Origin: Portulaca oleracea
Lineage: Eukaryota; Streptophyta; Magnoliopsida; Caryophyllales; Portulacaceae
Assembly: GCA_029582165.1 (NCBI GenBank)
Contig: CM055877.1
Span: forward strand, 3,702,023 to 3,766,022
Direction: 5' to 3'
DNA length: 64,000 bases
Below the pieces are notes generated by a model. That model saw nothing but the letters and a program-made list of their open reading frames with translations, ran no database searches and was not told the DNA's origin. Below are positions 37,701-48,042 of the stretch, piece after piece (position 1 is the stretch's first letter; each line of letters starts with the position of its first letter). The position numbers and the translations under genes were made by a program.

Positions 37701-40700
37701 TAAAGTTTTACTATTGTTTTATATTACTCTAATCTGAATTATATGGTTGTAAAAACATGCATGCCCGTCCCCTCCTCCATAAAAGGTTGATCCTTTTCTT
37801 TTATATTTTTTAGAGTGAAAATGGGGGTTTTCCAGCATGGGAGCCTCAACGAGCTTTTCGTTGGATTGAGGTAAAATCATTTTATTGCTATAATTTATTT
37901 GCGATTTTTTAATTTTAATATCAAATTTGTGGAGGAAATATTGCTCATCTTATAATTAAAAAATTATATTTGCATGGTTTCAGAAATTCAATCCCACAGA
38001 GTTCTTTGAAGATGTACTGATTGAAAGAGAGTAAGTTTGCAACCATTCAAGTCTTATATATAAAACAACAAACTTAATTTTAGTGTATATACGTATGTAT
38101 TTATGTACATACTCAGAATTTGAATTGGAATACATAACGTAATTTCCTTCATGTAAGAAGCTGAAATTAAATTGATAAAAAGCTTATATTATTACTGTTT
38201 TTTTGCTGTTCAACTGTCATCATTTTAATTTGTCTAATAAAATTGTCATAATATGTAGGGTTCCAAATTTATGGTTAACACATTTTTTCCCTGTGATTAA
38301 AACCAATTAATATCCAATTTAACATTTTGAGCAATAAAAATATGACATTCTATTTCAGGTATGTTGAATGCACTTCATCAGCAATTCAAGCTCTACTTCT
38401 CTTCAAGAAGTTTTACCCTACACATCGGAAGAAAGAAATCGAAAATTCAATTATTCGAGCAATTCGATATATTGAAAAACACCAAAATCCTGATGGATCA
38501 TGGTGATTCTCTAGACATACCTAAACATTAAATGTTTTTCATGTGTGCATATATTTTTCTTTAGGAAACTAATATTTCAACGGTATTTTCTATATCAAAT
38601 GCAGGTATGGTTGTTGGGGTATATGTTTTACTTATGGAACATGGTTTGCAGTAAATGCACTGGTAGCTCATGGAAAGAACTGTCAAAACAGTTACGTATT
38701 GCGCAAAGCGTGTGAGTTCTTGCTGTCCAAGCAACTCCCAGATGGAGGATGGGGAGAGAGTTACCTTTCTGCATCAAATAAGGTGGATTTTTTTTTGGTA
38801 AAATAATTATGGATAAATTTATTAGAGATATAGACCTAATATAAAAATTCTAAAATTCTTATTACTATTTTCGAGTTGAACAAAGTATATATTATTTAAT
38901 TCCATAAACTTAAAATTATGTTACATCATTCCCATTGTCCACTTATACAATCCCAACCATAGATGCACCGGTGGATATGCATATAGGTGGCCACCCTTAA
39001 CCTTTAAAAAATGAGTAAAATGTAATATAATTTTAGATAAATAAATATTAATTATATATTTATTAAATGAGTGTAGTAATTGTATTGGACACCCCTTAAT
39101 TTGAAAGGCTAGCTTCGTCACTGACATAGATGTTTATTCTTAAAACAATTTATATTGTATTATAAATTTCACTATTCTTTGTAAATTTATTGGTCCATAC
39201 CAACATCCTCGCAGGAAAAAAAGAGCCCATAAGAACAATGTATATTACATGCGGTTAGAGTTTGTGTTCCATGCTATATATAGTGAACAATTATACTATT
39301 GGTAGTGAACAATTTGTATAGGCTAGTGAATAATGACCCTATTTAAAGTACATACTCCAGGGACATGTAATACATTGCACCATACGAATTAATTTTATCT
39401 TTTATTCTTTCGCTAAATAAAGGAGTTGTTTCGAATTGTGAATCAGGTTTATACAAATATACAAGGAAACAAGTCAAACTTGGTGAACACATCATGGGCA
39501 CTATTAGCTCTTATAAAAGCAGGACATGTGAGTACTGTACATCCCTACTCTTAAAACAAACGATTTATTTGGTTTTTTTTTTTTGAGGGATTTGATATGA
39601 GGGTATTTCTAGACGGGTTGAGAATAGATTAATTGATAATATAATTTTTATGCTTGTGTTACGAGAATTATAAAAAATGAAGAATCGGTAATATAATTTT
39701 TCTGAAATTTTACCAAACACTTTTTAAATGTTTGAACTCAAAATTATGATTTAGGTTGCTTGCCACTTCTATCACTGTCATTCTGTCAAGGGTCAAGAGT
39801 GACTCTTGGCGAACTAATTGAGCACAAGACACTCTTTATATATCTTGCCCTCACCAAATTGCTAATTTTTAAGATTTTTGACACGATTTTTTTAATGGTA
39901 AATATTAATTATCAATTATAAGAAGACTGGAATGCATAGATTGCATCAATGAGCGCAAATGATGTGCCTAGTCGAATCAACCCATTCTATTAAATTTATT
40001 TTAAGCGTTTTTTGAAATGTAAAAAATAATGGATAAAATTATAACTTTCATGCAATTTATATGCATGTGATACTATAGTTATAGAATTCAATCATATCAT
40101 TTGGTTTTATTTTAGTATATAATAATATAATTTTAATGATAAAATAAGACAGTTAAAAGATGTCTTACCCCGAGACTCATATCATTTTCGTATTTTTGTA
40201 ACTCATCCTTCCGTTGCTCCACACAGGGAGACATTGATCCAACCCCAATTGATCGAGGGGCGCGATTACTCATCAACTCACAAATGGAAGATGGGGACTT
40301 CCCCCAACAGGTAAATTAGTTAGAATGTACTACCTCCGTCTCAAAATGTCTATCATTTGATTAAATTTTTACCATTGATTATTTACAAATTACAATGAGT
40401 TACAATATGAAATTACCGTCATTAGAAAGATACCTTAGTAACAATTACAATGACGCCAATTTCATATCGTAACTCATTGTATTTTGTGAATATTCAATGA
40501 TCAAAATTTAGTCAAATGTCAAATATTTTGAGACTGGAAGTAGTATTTCATGTTACCAATACTAAACATAGTTGCCGCATTTAGGTTCCATATAGTAAAT
40601 ACCTAAGTTAACCTCCTTATTTTGTCCTAAAATATTACTGCATGAGAATCGTACCTTAAAATCCAAAATTAAGAATGCTATGATGTTGGGTTTATTGCAT

Positions 40701-41159
40701 TTTGGACTTTGAAATTTAGGCGTATTTATTGTCTTAATCTTTGGTTTTCAACATTAATTTTTTAGATTTTAACGTTAATTTGTAGGCTGAATAAGAAAAA
40801 GACCTTTAAATTTGTGAGTTGAAGAAAAAAGTTCCTATCTCATTCTTTATTTTCCTTTCATGTTTGAATTTAATTAGAATTCTAGTTGAAAAGGACCTTA
40901 ATTGTTAACTATGATGATTGATGAACATTAGTCGCATGTTCAAACAAAATAATTCTATCCATTGTCTTAATTCTCTCTACAATTATAATTTTATCTTATG
41001 GTATGCTAATTATGATGGAATTTGTAACAGGAGATAACAGGGATATTCATGAAGTCATGCACCTTAAATTATGCAGCATATCGTAACATCTTTCCTATTT
41101 GGGCTTTGGGTGAATATCGCCATTTACAAGCAAGAAGATTTGCCACACATTATCAATGA
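25722..41159 (+). CDS. Oxidosqualene cyclase, probably lupeol synthase type
   Basis: Folds 2,3-oxidosqualene into a pentacyclic triterpene alcohol at the ER membrane. Eighteen exons: 25722-25922, 32274-32459, 33385-33474, 33568-33765, 34451-34535, 34638-34804, 35092-35280, 35387-35500, 35647-35766, 36332-36454, 36558-36656, 37814-37870, 37984-38030, 38359-38502, 38605-38782, 39447-39527, 40227-40310, 41031-41159. Phases join perfectly into 763 aa, full family length, without stops. QW repeats: QAHDGHW, QNEDGGW, QSENGGF, QNPDGSW, QLPDGGW, QMEDGDF. MLCYCR (res 256-261) has Leu257, where beta-amyrin synthases have Trp (MWCYCR) and lupeol synthases Leu. The C-terminal half ([53 protein letters not shown]) is also lupeol-synthase-like. 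The catalytic motif is DCTGE (484-488), not the usual DCTAE; the essential Asp484 is kept. Intron 11 has a GC donor; the others are GT-AG. Mixed products cannot be excluded. Confidence 0.93.
25939..26143. mobile_element. MITE in cyclase intron 1
   Basis: The left end agagcgtttggtaagaaag and right end gaccaaccaaacgcacctt are inverted. The body alternates ggaaaatttcccc-type words, so the element can fold back on itself. It begins 17 bp after the exon 1 splice donor. Confidence 0.55.
26440..26705 (+). mobile_element. TRIM-like LTR element remnant in cyclase intron 1
   Basis: TGGTATCAGAGC at 26512-26523 is the initiator-Met-tRNA primer binding site of plant LTR elements. It is preceded by a short LTR end (caactatcagtttaagctttt...ttcca) and followed, after a purine tract (aagggg), by a second copy (caattatcagcttaagctttt...ctaca) ending at 26705. 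LTRs of about 70 bp and no coding space fit a terminal-repeat retrotransposon in miniature. A related single LTR-like sequence is at 42825-42900. Confidence 0.65.
27788..28531. mobile_element. Tourist-type MITE, split by a hAT MITE
   Basis: Begins ggtcatgttcg and ends aagaacaaggtc, flanked by TTA on both sides (27785-27787, 28532-28534), as in PIF/Harbinger-derived MITEs. The internal sequence is the pyrimidine-rich ctcttctcacttttctcctct and accacac-rich type shared with copies at 49744, 50340 and 50494. A hAT MITE (27971-28487) inserted later. Located in cyclase intron 1. Confidence 0.7.
27971..28487. mobile_element. hAT-type MITE, family A, nested
   Basis: A 517-bp element, TAGACCTGGCAATT...AATTGACAGGTCTA, with a perfect 8-bp target duplication ctcaccac (27963-27970 and 28488-28495). 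Eight-base duplications are the hallmark of hAT transposition. Subterminal regions are arrays of cccgacccgaaccc-like words. No coding capacity. Confidence 0.9.
28945..29187. mobile_element. Stowaway-type MITE
   Basis: Starts ctccctccttcccatttta and ends in the inverted form ...gatagag, between TA dinucleotides (28943-28944, 29188-29189). The inner parts tttgtcactct and agtgacaaata are also inverted. In cyclase intron 1. Just upstream, 28650-28930 is another Tourist-like stretch whose ends I could not define. Confidence 0.75.
29277..29666. mobile_element. Tourist-type MITE
   Basis: The ends gagcatctgcaatggtgagttt and aaactcaccattgcgggtactc are inverted repeats, flanked by TTA (29274-29276, 29667-29669). 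A TTA duplication points to PIF/Harbinger activity. In cyclase intron 1. Confidence 0.8.
30158..30413. mobile_element. AT-rich MITE with ttaccaaaa repeats
   Basis: Ends aggccctctaaatttcatggg and accaaatttacaggccct are inverted; the body repeats (a)ttaccaaaa many times. A related piece (ggtaacttttgaaaa...aaatttgagaggccctt) is at 63345-63450. In cyclase intron 1; the rest of that intron (30414-32273) shows only AT-rich DNA. Confidence 0.6.
33867..34343. mobile_element. Fold-back element in cyclase intron 4, family B
   Basis: The left arm (gttttttgcattttcgatcctga ... accctaaagtttgtaggttga) and the right arm (cctacaaactttagggttcaa ... ttcaaaaaaatgc) are inverted copies over more than 100 bp. The same family is present at 44569-45332, and a partial copy at 40680-40860 in intron 17. 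No coding capacity; it could form a long hairpin in the pre-mRNA. Confidence 0.7.
37069..37588. mobile_element. Fold-back, Mutator-like MITE in cyclase intron 11
   Basis: The ends GGGTTTTTTGCTTCTTGGACC and GGTCCAAAAAGCAAAAAACCC are inverted and the arms continue for about 100 bp (ggggtatttacaatctggacc / ggtccagattgtaaatacccc). It is flanked by cttaaaagt and tttaaaaat (7 of 9 identical), fitting the 9-bp duplication of Mutator-like elements. Confidence 0.75.
40330..40543. mobile_element. Stowaway-type MITE in cyclase intron 17
   Basis: Begins ctacctccgtctcaaaatg and ends in its inverted copy ttttgagactggaagtag, between TA dinucleotides (40328-40329, 40544-40545). Confidence 0.75.
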
Positions 41160-42092
41160 ACTTAGCAATATTTAACAATAAGCCACGAAATTCATTTTTC
41201 GTTTTATTTATCTACAACACATTCCATGTGAAGATAAATCTATAAGAAACCCTTACCACTTGAACACTATATAGTATATACCACCTATTAGAAGGTGCAT
41301 ATGTCTACATATATTATACCACACGTTTTATATTTCATTTCATTTGTTATTTTTGGATTTTTATTCAAACTAAGACAACACAAGTTGTACGCTACATATA
41401 TGAGAACATTATAAGTTTAATTAATATTCCTCAAGTACATGTCCTGTTCAGACATTTTGAAGGGATTGCTCAAGTATATGAGAAAATTATGAAAACATCA
41501 AAATCGAACATCCTGATGGTGAAATTGGCTAAGAACCAGGTTTATTATATGAGACTAAAAATGGCTAAGAGAGATAGAATCCAATTTGAGGATGAATGAA
41601 CGAGATGTGGTCTCAGAAAAGACTATCAAAGATGGATCTAGTCAAGGCTTGGGCTCAAGACGGGCCATTAGAACAAGCTATTAAAAAGGAAGAAGAGAAA
41701 TAGATGAAGCGAGGCCATATGAAAAAAGTTAATGATGAGAACATCATTGAGATATATATGTGTGTGTGACACACACATCATCTGGTAGGAAAATCAATGA
41801 CGGAGATTAATTAACTCTTTTCACCTTCCTACGTAAATTCTTTTCCTATCGGATTTATTTATATATATATATAGTCAAAATACAAATATATATAAAGTCA
41901 AAGAACAAAAATCTTCTACTTATAAAATTTATTCCGGAAGTACGAAAGCATGGTACTAAATCCCATTTTCATGCATATCGTCATTGACGAAATCCCTTTT
42001 GCATACAATTAATTAGGTATGTATACACGGTTACATGCTCACATACATGTTTCTGTTTAATTTGCTTTCATCTTTATTCAACAGATAGTTTG
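41160..42092. other. Cyclase 3' flank, no gene
   Basis: This separates the converging cyclase and AAA-ATPase genes. It holds the probable cyclase 3' UTR (several AATAAA-like words cannot be ranked), a tgtgtgtgacacacaca palindrome near 41760-41778 and a short TA run near 41856. No ORF is supported. Confidence 0.5.
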
Positions 42093-42961
42093 CTAGCTTG
42101 TGCTTTCTTCTCCCATTTCATCCTTATTTTCTGATTCCTCCTTATCTTTGTGCTTCTGCCTTTCTTCTTCCTCTGCTTTCAACTTAGCATCCTCCTTGGC
42201 CTTCTCCAAAGCAGAAATCAAATTCTCCAAACAACCCATAACATCTGAATCACTCAACTTGGGCACAAAGTTCTCATCCAACTGTTCACCAAAAGCCAAC
42301 TTCTCCAACTTCTCCTCATCCTCTGGATCAACCCACTTTGGCATCAAATGTTCTGCTACATCTGCTGGAGTCATCTGGGTTTCTTCCAGTAATTTCTTCA
42401 CAGTTTCAAACAGAGGATGTTGATCATTGCAACCCAGATAGTTCTGAGCAAGCACCAAAAACGCTTCGTAACAGCAGAAGGAGAGGTTTATATGCATGTC
42501 CATCCTTCCTGTTCGAATCAGAGCAGGGTCGAGTTTGTCGATGTAATTTGTGGTGAAAATGATCAATCTTTCTTCTCCGCAAGCTGACCAAATCCCATCT
42601 ATGAAATTCAACAACCCAGAAAGGGTAACCTCGCTCTTCTTGTTTTCTCCTTCCTCCTTCAACTTCTTCTTCACAGGGTCCTTGGAATTCTCCTCTTTTT
42701 TCTCCTCGTCCTCGTCTTTCTTCTTCGATGTCCTTTGACCTTGTTTCAATTAAAAATATAGTATTAGATGAAATATTATAAGTTTTTTGAGCAAAAGGTC
42801 ATAGTCCAAACAACATCTGCATGAGGACATGTTAGAGTGTAAACTATTGTTGGGCCTTCAACTAGGACTCTAAAAATTATCAATTTAAACTTCTTGTTAG
42901 GAGAGCATTGGCTTGGTTTACATATTTTTAAGGTTTTCAAATTTTTTCTCACCATTCTACC

Positions 42962-43469
42962 TACATCTGTAAATACGGGCGGACGAGTGAGTTACAGGTC
43001 GGTGTATATCGGGTTGAGGTAAATATGGGTCGGGTGTATTCGACTTCGGATAAATATGGGCGGTGTATTTCGATTTTGGGTCAACTCAACGGGTTATGAT
43101 TGTGGCCTTTTTCTCACATTTTCTTTTAAGAAATTTGTCTCTCAATATTATATTTGGTACAATGTACATAATAAAATACGATTATCTTCTAATACCAATA
43201 GATTATTGTAAATGTTTCAACTTAAATTAAAGAAATAACGTATGAATGAGTTGTGGTTATAGTTTAACAGTGATGAATACCAACGAAAAGTCACAAATTC
43301 TAATAGATTTGAACGTAAAAAATAAAGTTTTCGGGTCAAACGAGCGGGTAAGGTTTGACCCACTAATTTTTGGGTTTTTCAAATTCAGTATATTTCGGAT
43401 ACGGGTCGAGAAAATCATGTTCAAAACCCAGAAATTTCGGGCGGGCCGGGTAAAAGATTGACAGGTCTA
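42962..43469. mobile_element. hAT-type MITE, family A, reverse orientation
   Basis: A 508-bp copy in reverse orientation to the one at 27971, ending ATTGACAGGTCTA-like at both sides (left end diverged: tacatctgtaaata). A perfect 8-bp target duplication attctacc lies at 42954-42961 and 43470-43477. Next to it, 43507-43815 is a tagacctggcaaaactgaccc-rich stretch of cccaacccgaaccc words, related in composition but without matching ends. Confidence 0.88.
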
Positions 43470-44568
43470 ATTCTACCGAACATTGTGAAACATGGTTCCC
43501 CATACCTAGACCTGGCAAAACTGACCCAACCCGAATGACTCACCTGAACCCGACCGACCCAAACCCAACCCAGACTCGAAAATGCCAAAAATAAAAACCC
43601 CAAACCCAGCATGACCCAACTCGACCTGGTTTGATCTAAAATTATCTTTCACCAAAGTTGTTCGTTTTTTAGAGAGAATGTTCTCCAACAAAAAATCAAG
43701 TGGCCCAAAATTAACCTGACCCAACCCAAACCCGACCTAACCTGAACCATCACTGACCCAAATTGATCCGACCCAAATGGGTCCAACCCGAACCCAAACC
43801 CGACCTAACCTGAACCATCTCAATATAATATTATACTTTTTTAATAGTATTTTTTATTACGAAACTAATGACATCAATTTTGTATGATGAATCATTGTAT
43901 AAATTAAAATATTAACGGTCAAAGTTTTGACACAATTTCCAAGAACGACTAATAAAACCAAACAGAGGGAGTATTAATTATAAGAAACTTGAAACATGTT
44001 AGCTACCTCAAAAATTACAAACGATACCCTAATAGAATGAATCTATCCATTAGACATAATTTAGGCATTTTTTTTATAAATTTAAAAAGTTATGGATAAA
44101 AATATAATTATATACAATTTACATGTGGTACCTTAACTATAGATGTCCATCACATCTTTTTTTTCAATTTAATATGTAAATATATAGATTTTATATCAAA
44201 TAAAGACACTTCAAAAATGCTTTGCTCTAAAACTCATATCATCATTTTCATTTGACTATAAACATTGATTAGGTTTCATTGTTAGCTTTGACACAGTTAT
44301 ATATATGTGGCCTTTTAATTAGGAAGAGGTCACTTTGATGTTTCAAGCTTGGCTTTGACTTTGCTTTGGGAATTTTTTTTAAAATAAAAATCTTCAAATA
44401 TTAGCGAATAAATGACTTGTGAGAAATGAATGATGCATTTTTTGGGGTTAAAATCAATACTAATTAAGAAAATTTGAGCAGTTCAATTTAAATACCTTCT
44501 TTTCTAATTAATAACAAACAATATTATACATTTAAGAGCAATGTTTCGAAGATTGATTTGGACCTGGT

Positions 44569-45332
44569 TATTTGCATTTTGGACCCTGAAGTATATGACT
44601 ATTTATTTTCTGGTACCTTTGGTTTTTATTGTTTATTTTTGGGACCCTAAAGTTTATAGGTTGAATAAAAAATGATCTTAAAGTTTGTAGGTTGAAGAAA
44701 AGGCTCGTGTACTGTTTTTTTTCTTCCCATGTTTGAATTTATCTCCCAATTAGCACCAAACTTCAGGAGTAAGGTTAAAACTAATATTGAAGTTATAATA
44801 CACCTCTCTTATACATTTAACTTTATGAATGATTGTACTAAACATCTTGCATCAAGATCATTTCGCAATCGAAATATACCTGACCAAGAACGGGTTGTTG
44901 GCATAAAAAAGGCTCGTGTTACTGTTTTTTTTTTCTATGTTTGAAGTTATCTCCCGATTAGTGTCAAACTTCAGGACTAAGGTTAAAACTAACATTAAAG
45001 TTATAATACACCTTGCTTATTCATGTCGGAATTAATTAGACCCTAAAGTAACCAGGGTCTAAGTAGTTCCGACATGAGTAAGAGAGGTGTATTGCAACTT
45101 TAATATTAGTTTAACCTTAGTCGCGAAGTTTGTTGCTAATCAGAAGATAAATTCAAACATGGGGAAAAAAAAGAAAAACAGTAACACGAGCCTTTTTTTT
45201 TCAACCTACAAACTTTAAGGTCCTTTTTTATTCAACCCATAAACATTAGGGTCCAAAAAATAAATAATAAAACCAATGGTTCAAAAAATAAATTACCCTA
45301 AATTTCAGGGTCCAAAATGCAAAAAAAAAAGG
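44569..45332. mobile_element. Fold-back element, family B, in the AAA copy 1 gap
   Basis: The left arm (ttatttgcattttggaccctga ... accctaaagtttataggttga) and right arm (caacccataaacattagggtc ... tcagggtccaaaatgcaaa) form a very long inverted repeat. The middle carries further inverted pieces around gtcggaattaattagacccta and gggtctaagtagttccgac. Confidence 0.75.
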
Positions 45333-45955
45333 ACCAATAACATATAATTGTGGAACCTAAATTTTTAGTTCTACCCATTAAGATCCCTACTTAGCAGAAT
45401 AACTATTGTGATGATAGGAGTCTTACCAAGACATTGCAAGGTGACAATAAATCAACTAGAGAAAGAAAGAAAAACACAGAATTAGAATGAAACTAAAACA
45501 TACCTTTTCTCATCATTACCAGGATAGAAGCTAATCATCTGAGTTCTATGAAAGTTGGAACGAGCCCTCCACCAGACCTTGATCCCCTTAAACTCATCAG
45601 TAACCTCTTCATTATCCCCTAACCCAAGCACCAGTGCCTTCCCACCCTTTACAAAGTTAGCCTTTAGCCCCCTCGCCTGCGTCGACGTCTTCTCGCTCAA
45701 GTAGGTCTCGATGGTGGTGTATATCTCACTCCGATTGAAGCGTTCTCCGGTGTACTCTTCGAAGGTGATGGTCATGTATGGCGAGATCAATCGCATCACT
45801 CTTTCGGTGTAGCGAAACAGGAAAGATCGGATCGATTCTCGCCAGTGGTAAGGGAGGTATTGCTCGTACATGGCTCGAGCAAACATTATGGTGGCTAAAA
45901 TGGACCCTAGTTTCATCAACATGTCGTTGTTGTTGGGACTCATCATTGGTAGCAT

Positions 45956-47138
45956 TTTTGCCCTCTCAAGGTGCAGAAACTGAAGTGAATTATTGAGAGT
46001 TAAAAGACTTAAAAAATTTTAGACAACAGCAAATCGCATACAAAACAGCAAACAATTTTCTCCAAGAGAGAAATGTTACCATCAAACAGGTAAAAAGAAA
46101 TAACACAACAACCACTTTCAGGACTACTATAACCAAACGAAACTCTCACTTGTCAATCACGATGCAAAATCAATACTTCCCTCATTGAGTTGATTGTTCT
46201 CTCATAATCAACCATTTTTATAGACGTTTATTCTTAATTTCTTATGTGCTGATCCAATTTGTTGTTTGGTAGCAACGTAAGTACGTACTGGACTTGACTT
46301 ATATTATATTATATGGGTCCATAACGAAATGACGTGGACTCACGCAAACAGACAGGCCAATTCTGGATATAATAATAACGAACATAATAATAATACATAT
46401 TTTCGTATGGTGGACTTGACTACTAGTATTGTTTAGTTGTTTGCCACGTCTTTGATAGCTCAATCTCAATTTTGTTAATCATTTACTTTCAGCCAAATAT
46501 GTGTAAGGATAATGATAGGCGTTTTGTGTCATCGAGAAATAATAGAAGCCCACAGGAAAATAATTAAACAAGGTTAGAAATTTAAATTTGATGGAGAAAG
46601 AACCGTAACGGCATGCATGTTGAGATAATTAAACAAGGTTAGAAATTTCTTTATTTCTATACTCACTGGGCCCAATACGCCCATTAGCCCATGAGGGAAG
46701 GGAAACTCGGCGTATGCATGCATTCTTCGCCTGAAATCGATCCCAAGACTTGTTGGATATCACAGTGCAGCAAGTATCAACTGAGCTAAGAGCTCATATG
46801 TATTTGGTAATAAAATATTATACATGTTGAAAAAATAATGGTCAAAAATTTCAAAATGTGACTGGTGCATAGATCAAGTTGACATATAAAATAGGAAGAA
46901 GCCAATATTATCTTGTATTAGTGGCTTATTAGTTATCAAGACACATATCATCACCCTATTAGTTATTACTCACCAATTTAAAATAGATAACGATAGCATT
47001 TTACGTGCACGTGTAACCTAATTTACTTGAGATTGAATGTGTGTTTTGCTATGACCTTAGCAATTACAAGTTAGAGGAGAACTGCCTCTTAACCTAATTG
47101 ATTGTTCACTTCCATGGTGCATGCTAATCTTCATAGAC
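45956..47138. other. AAA copy 1 upstream region, no gene
   Basis: Presumed promoter and 5' flank of copy 1, with a possible TATA on the minus strand (ctataaaaat, about 46214-46223). A short direct repeat (ataattaaacaaggttagaaatt) occurs near 46560 and 46625. Otherwise featureless. Confidence 0.4.
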
Positions 47139-47851
47139 GAGTGCTTCGATAAAAATGCCACTAAACTTTTGAAAATTGCAAATTTGTCATTCGAAATTTT
47201 CATGTCATCAAAATGCCACTAATCTCTGTTAATTGTGTAAAAAATGTCACTTCATCGGCTTTACTGAAGCAACCTAAAGCAAAGAATGAGTTAATGGTGT
47301 TGGTGGTTGTGATTAAGGGAAATATACACTTAATTAAATTAACACCCTAATTAGATATTATACCCTAAAATCAGTGGTTCCTCACTTATTTCCCTCCATT
47401 TGAAAAAAAAAACTTAGTAACGTTCACCTCACTTCTTCACTCTTCATCTTCATCGCCATTTTCTTCAACCTCCAACCTTTGATTTCTGCAATAGTTTCTC
47501 CAAAAACCCTAATTTAATGGCGGAGAAGGTTTAGCCATGGCAGATTTTGGGGAAGTTAGGGTTTTTCGGAGGCACAAGGAAGAACAAACAGGGAAGCCCT
47601 AATTTTTAAGCCCTAATTGAAGAAGAAGAAGCACTGAGGGGAGCTCGTTAATGACGGAGATGAGGAAGAGGATGAAGAAGATGAAGAATCAAGGGGAAGT
47701 GATTTATGAAGAAGTGACTGGCTACTGCAGGTAAACAGCCGGTAAAGTGGCATTTTATACACAATTAACAGAGATTAGTGGCATTTTGATGACATGAAAA
47801 TTCCGGATGGCAAATTTGCAAAAGTTTAGTGGCATTTTTATAGAAGCACTC
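47139..47851. mobile_element. Mutator-like non-autonomous element with long terminal inverted repeats
   Basis: A 713-bp element, GAGTGCTTC...GAAGCACTC. Terminal inverted repeats of about 110 bp (aatgccactaaacttttg / caaaagtttagtggcattt; tctctgttaattgtgta / tacacaattaacagaga). A perfect direct repeat cttcatagac flanks it at 47129-47138 and 47852-47861, fitting the 9-10 bp duplication of Mutator-like elements. The interior (47440-47720) has gene-leader-like sequence: ttcttcactcttcatcttc, aaaaaccctaatttaatggcgg and gaggaagaggatgaagaag. It may be captured gene DNA. Confidence 0.85.
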
Positions 47852-48042
47852 CTTCATAGACTGATGAACAATTTGGCGCAAATTAAGCTAACTGGGAATT
47901 GAAATACTACACACTAAAAAGGGGTCGTATGACCGCTACTTATAAAAAAAAATAACGTTTTACTGAACAACAAAAAAGATTACAATTTAACTGCCATGGC
48001 ATGCACCAGTACTCAAGTAACTCAACAAACAGCACATATTAA

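Larger units (their letters stand above)
42093..45955 (-). pseudogene. BCS1/OM66-like AAA-ATPase, copy 1, core deleted
   Basis: Exon 1 (45955-45504) is intact: membrane-type N-terminus (MLMKLGSILATIMFARAMYE), ITFEEYTGERFNRSEIY, VWWRAR and a good donor after DEKR, the same position as in copy 2. The C-terminal half (from about 42745 down to the stop at 42093) is also open: SEVTLSGLLNFIDGIWSACG, IFTTNYIDKLDPALIRTGRM and a charged tail. Everything between them is missing: the second half of the N-terminal domain, Walker A (GPPGTGKST) and Walker B (IEDID). Homology stops at the GQR codons near 42735, and 42755-45500 holds a TRIM-like relic, a hAT MITE and a fold-back element instead. Without Walker A and B no ATPase can result, so this is a pseudogene unless the two halves are made separately. 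The missing core would span roughly 165 codons. Confidence 0.88.
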
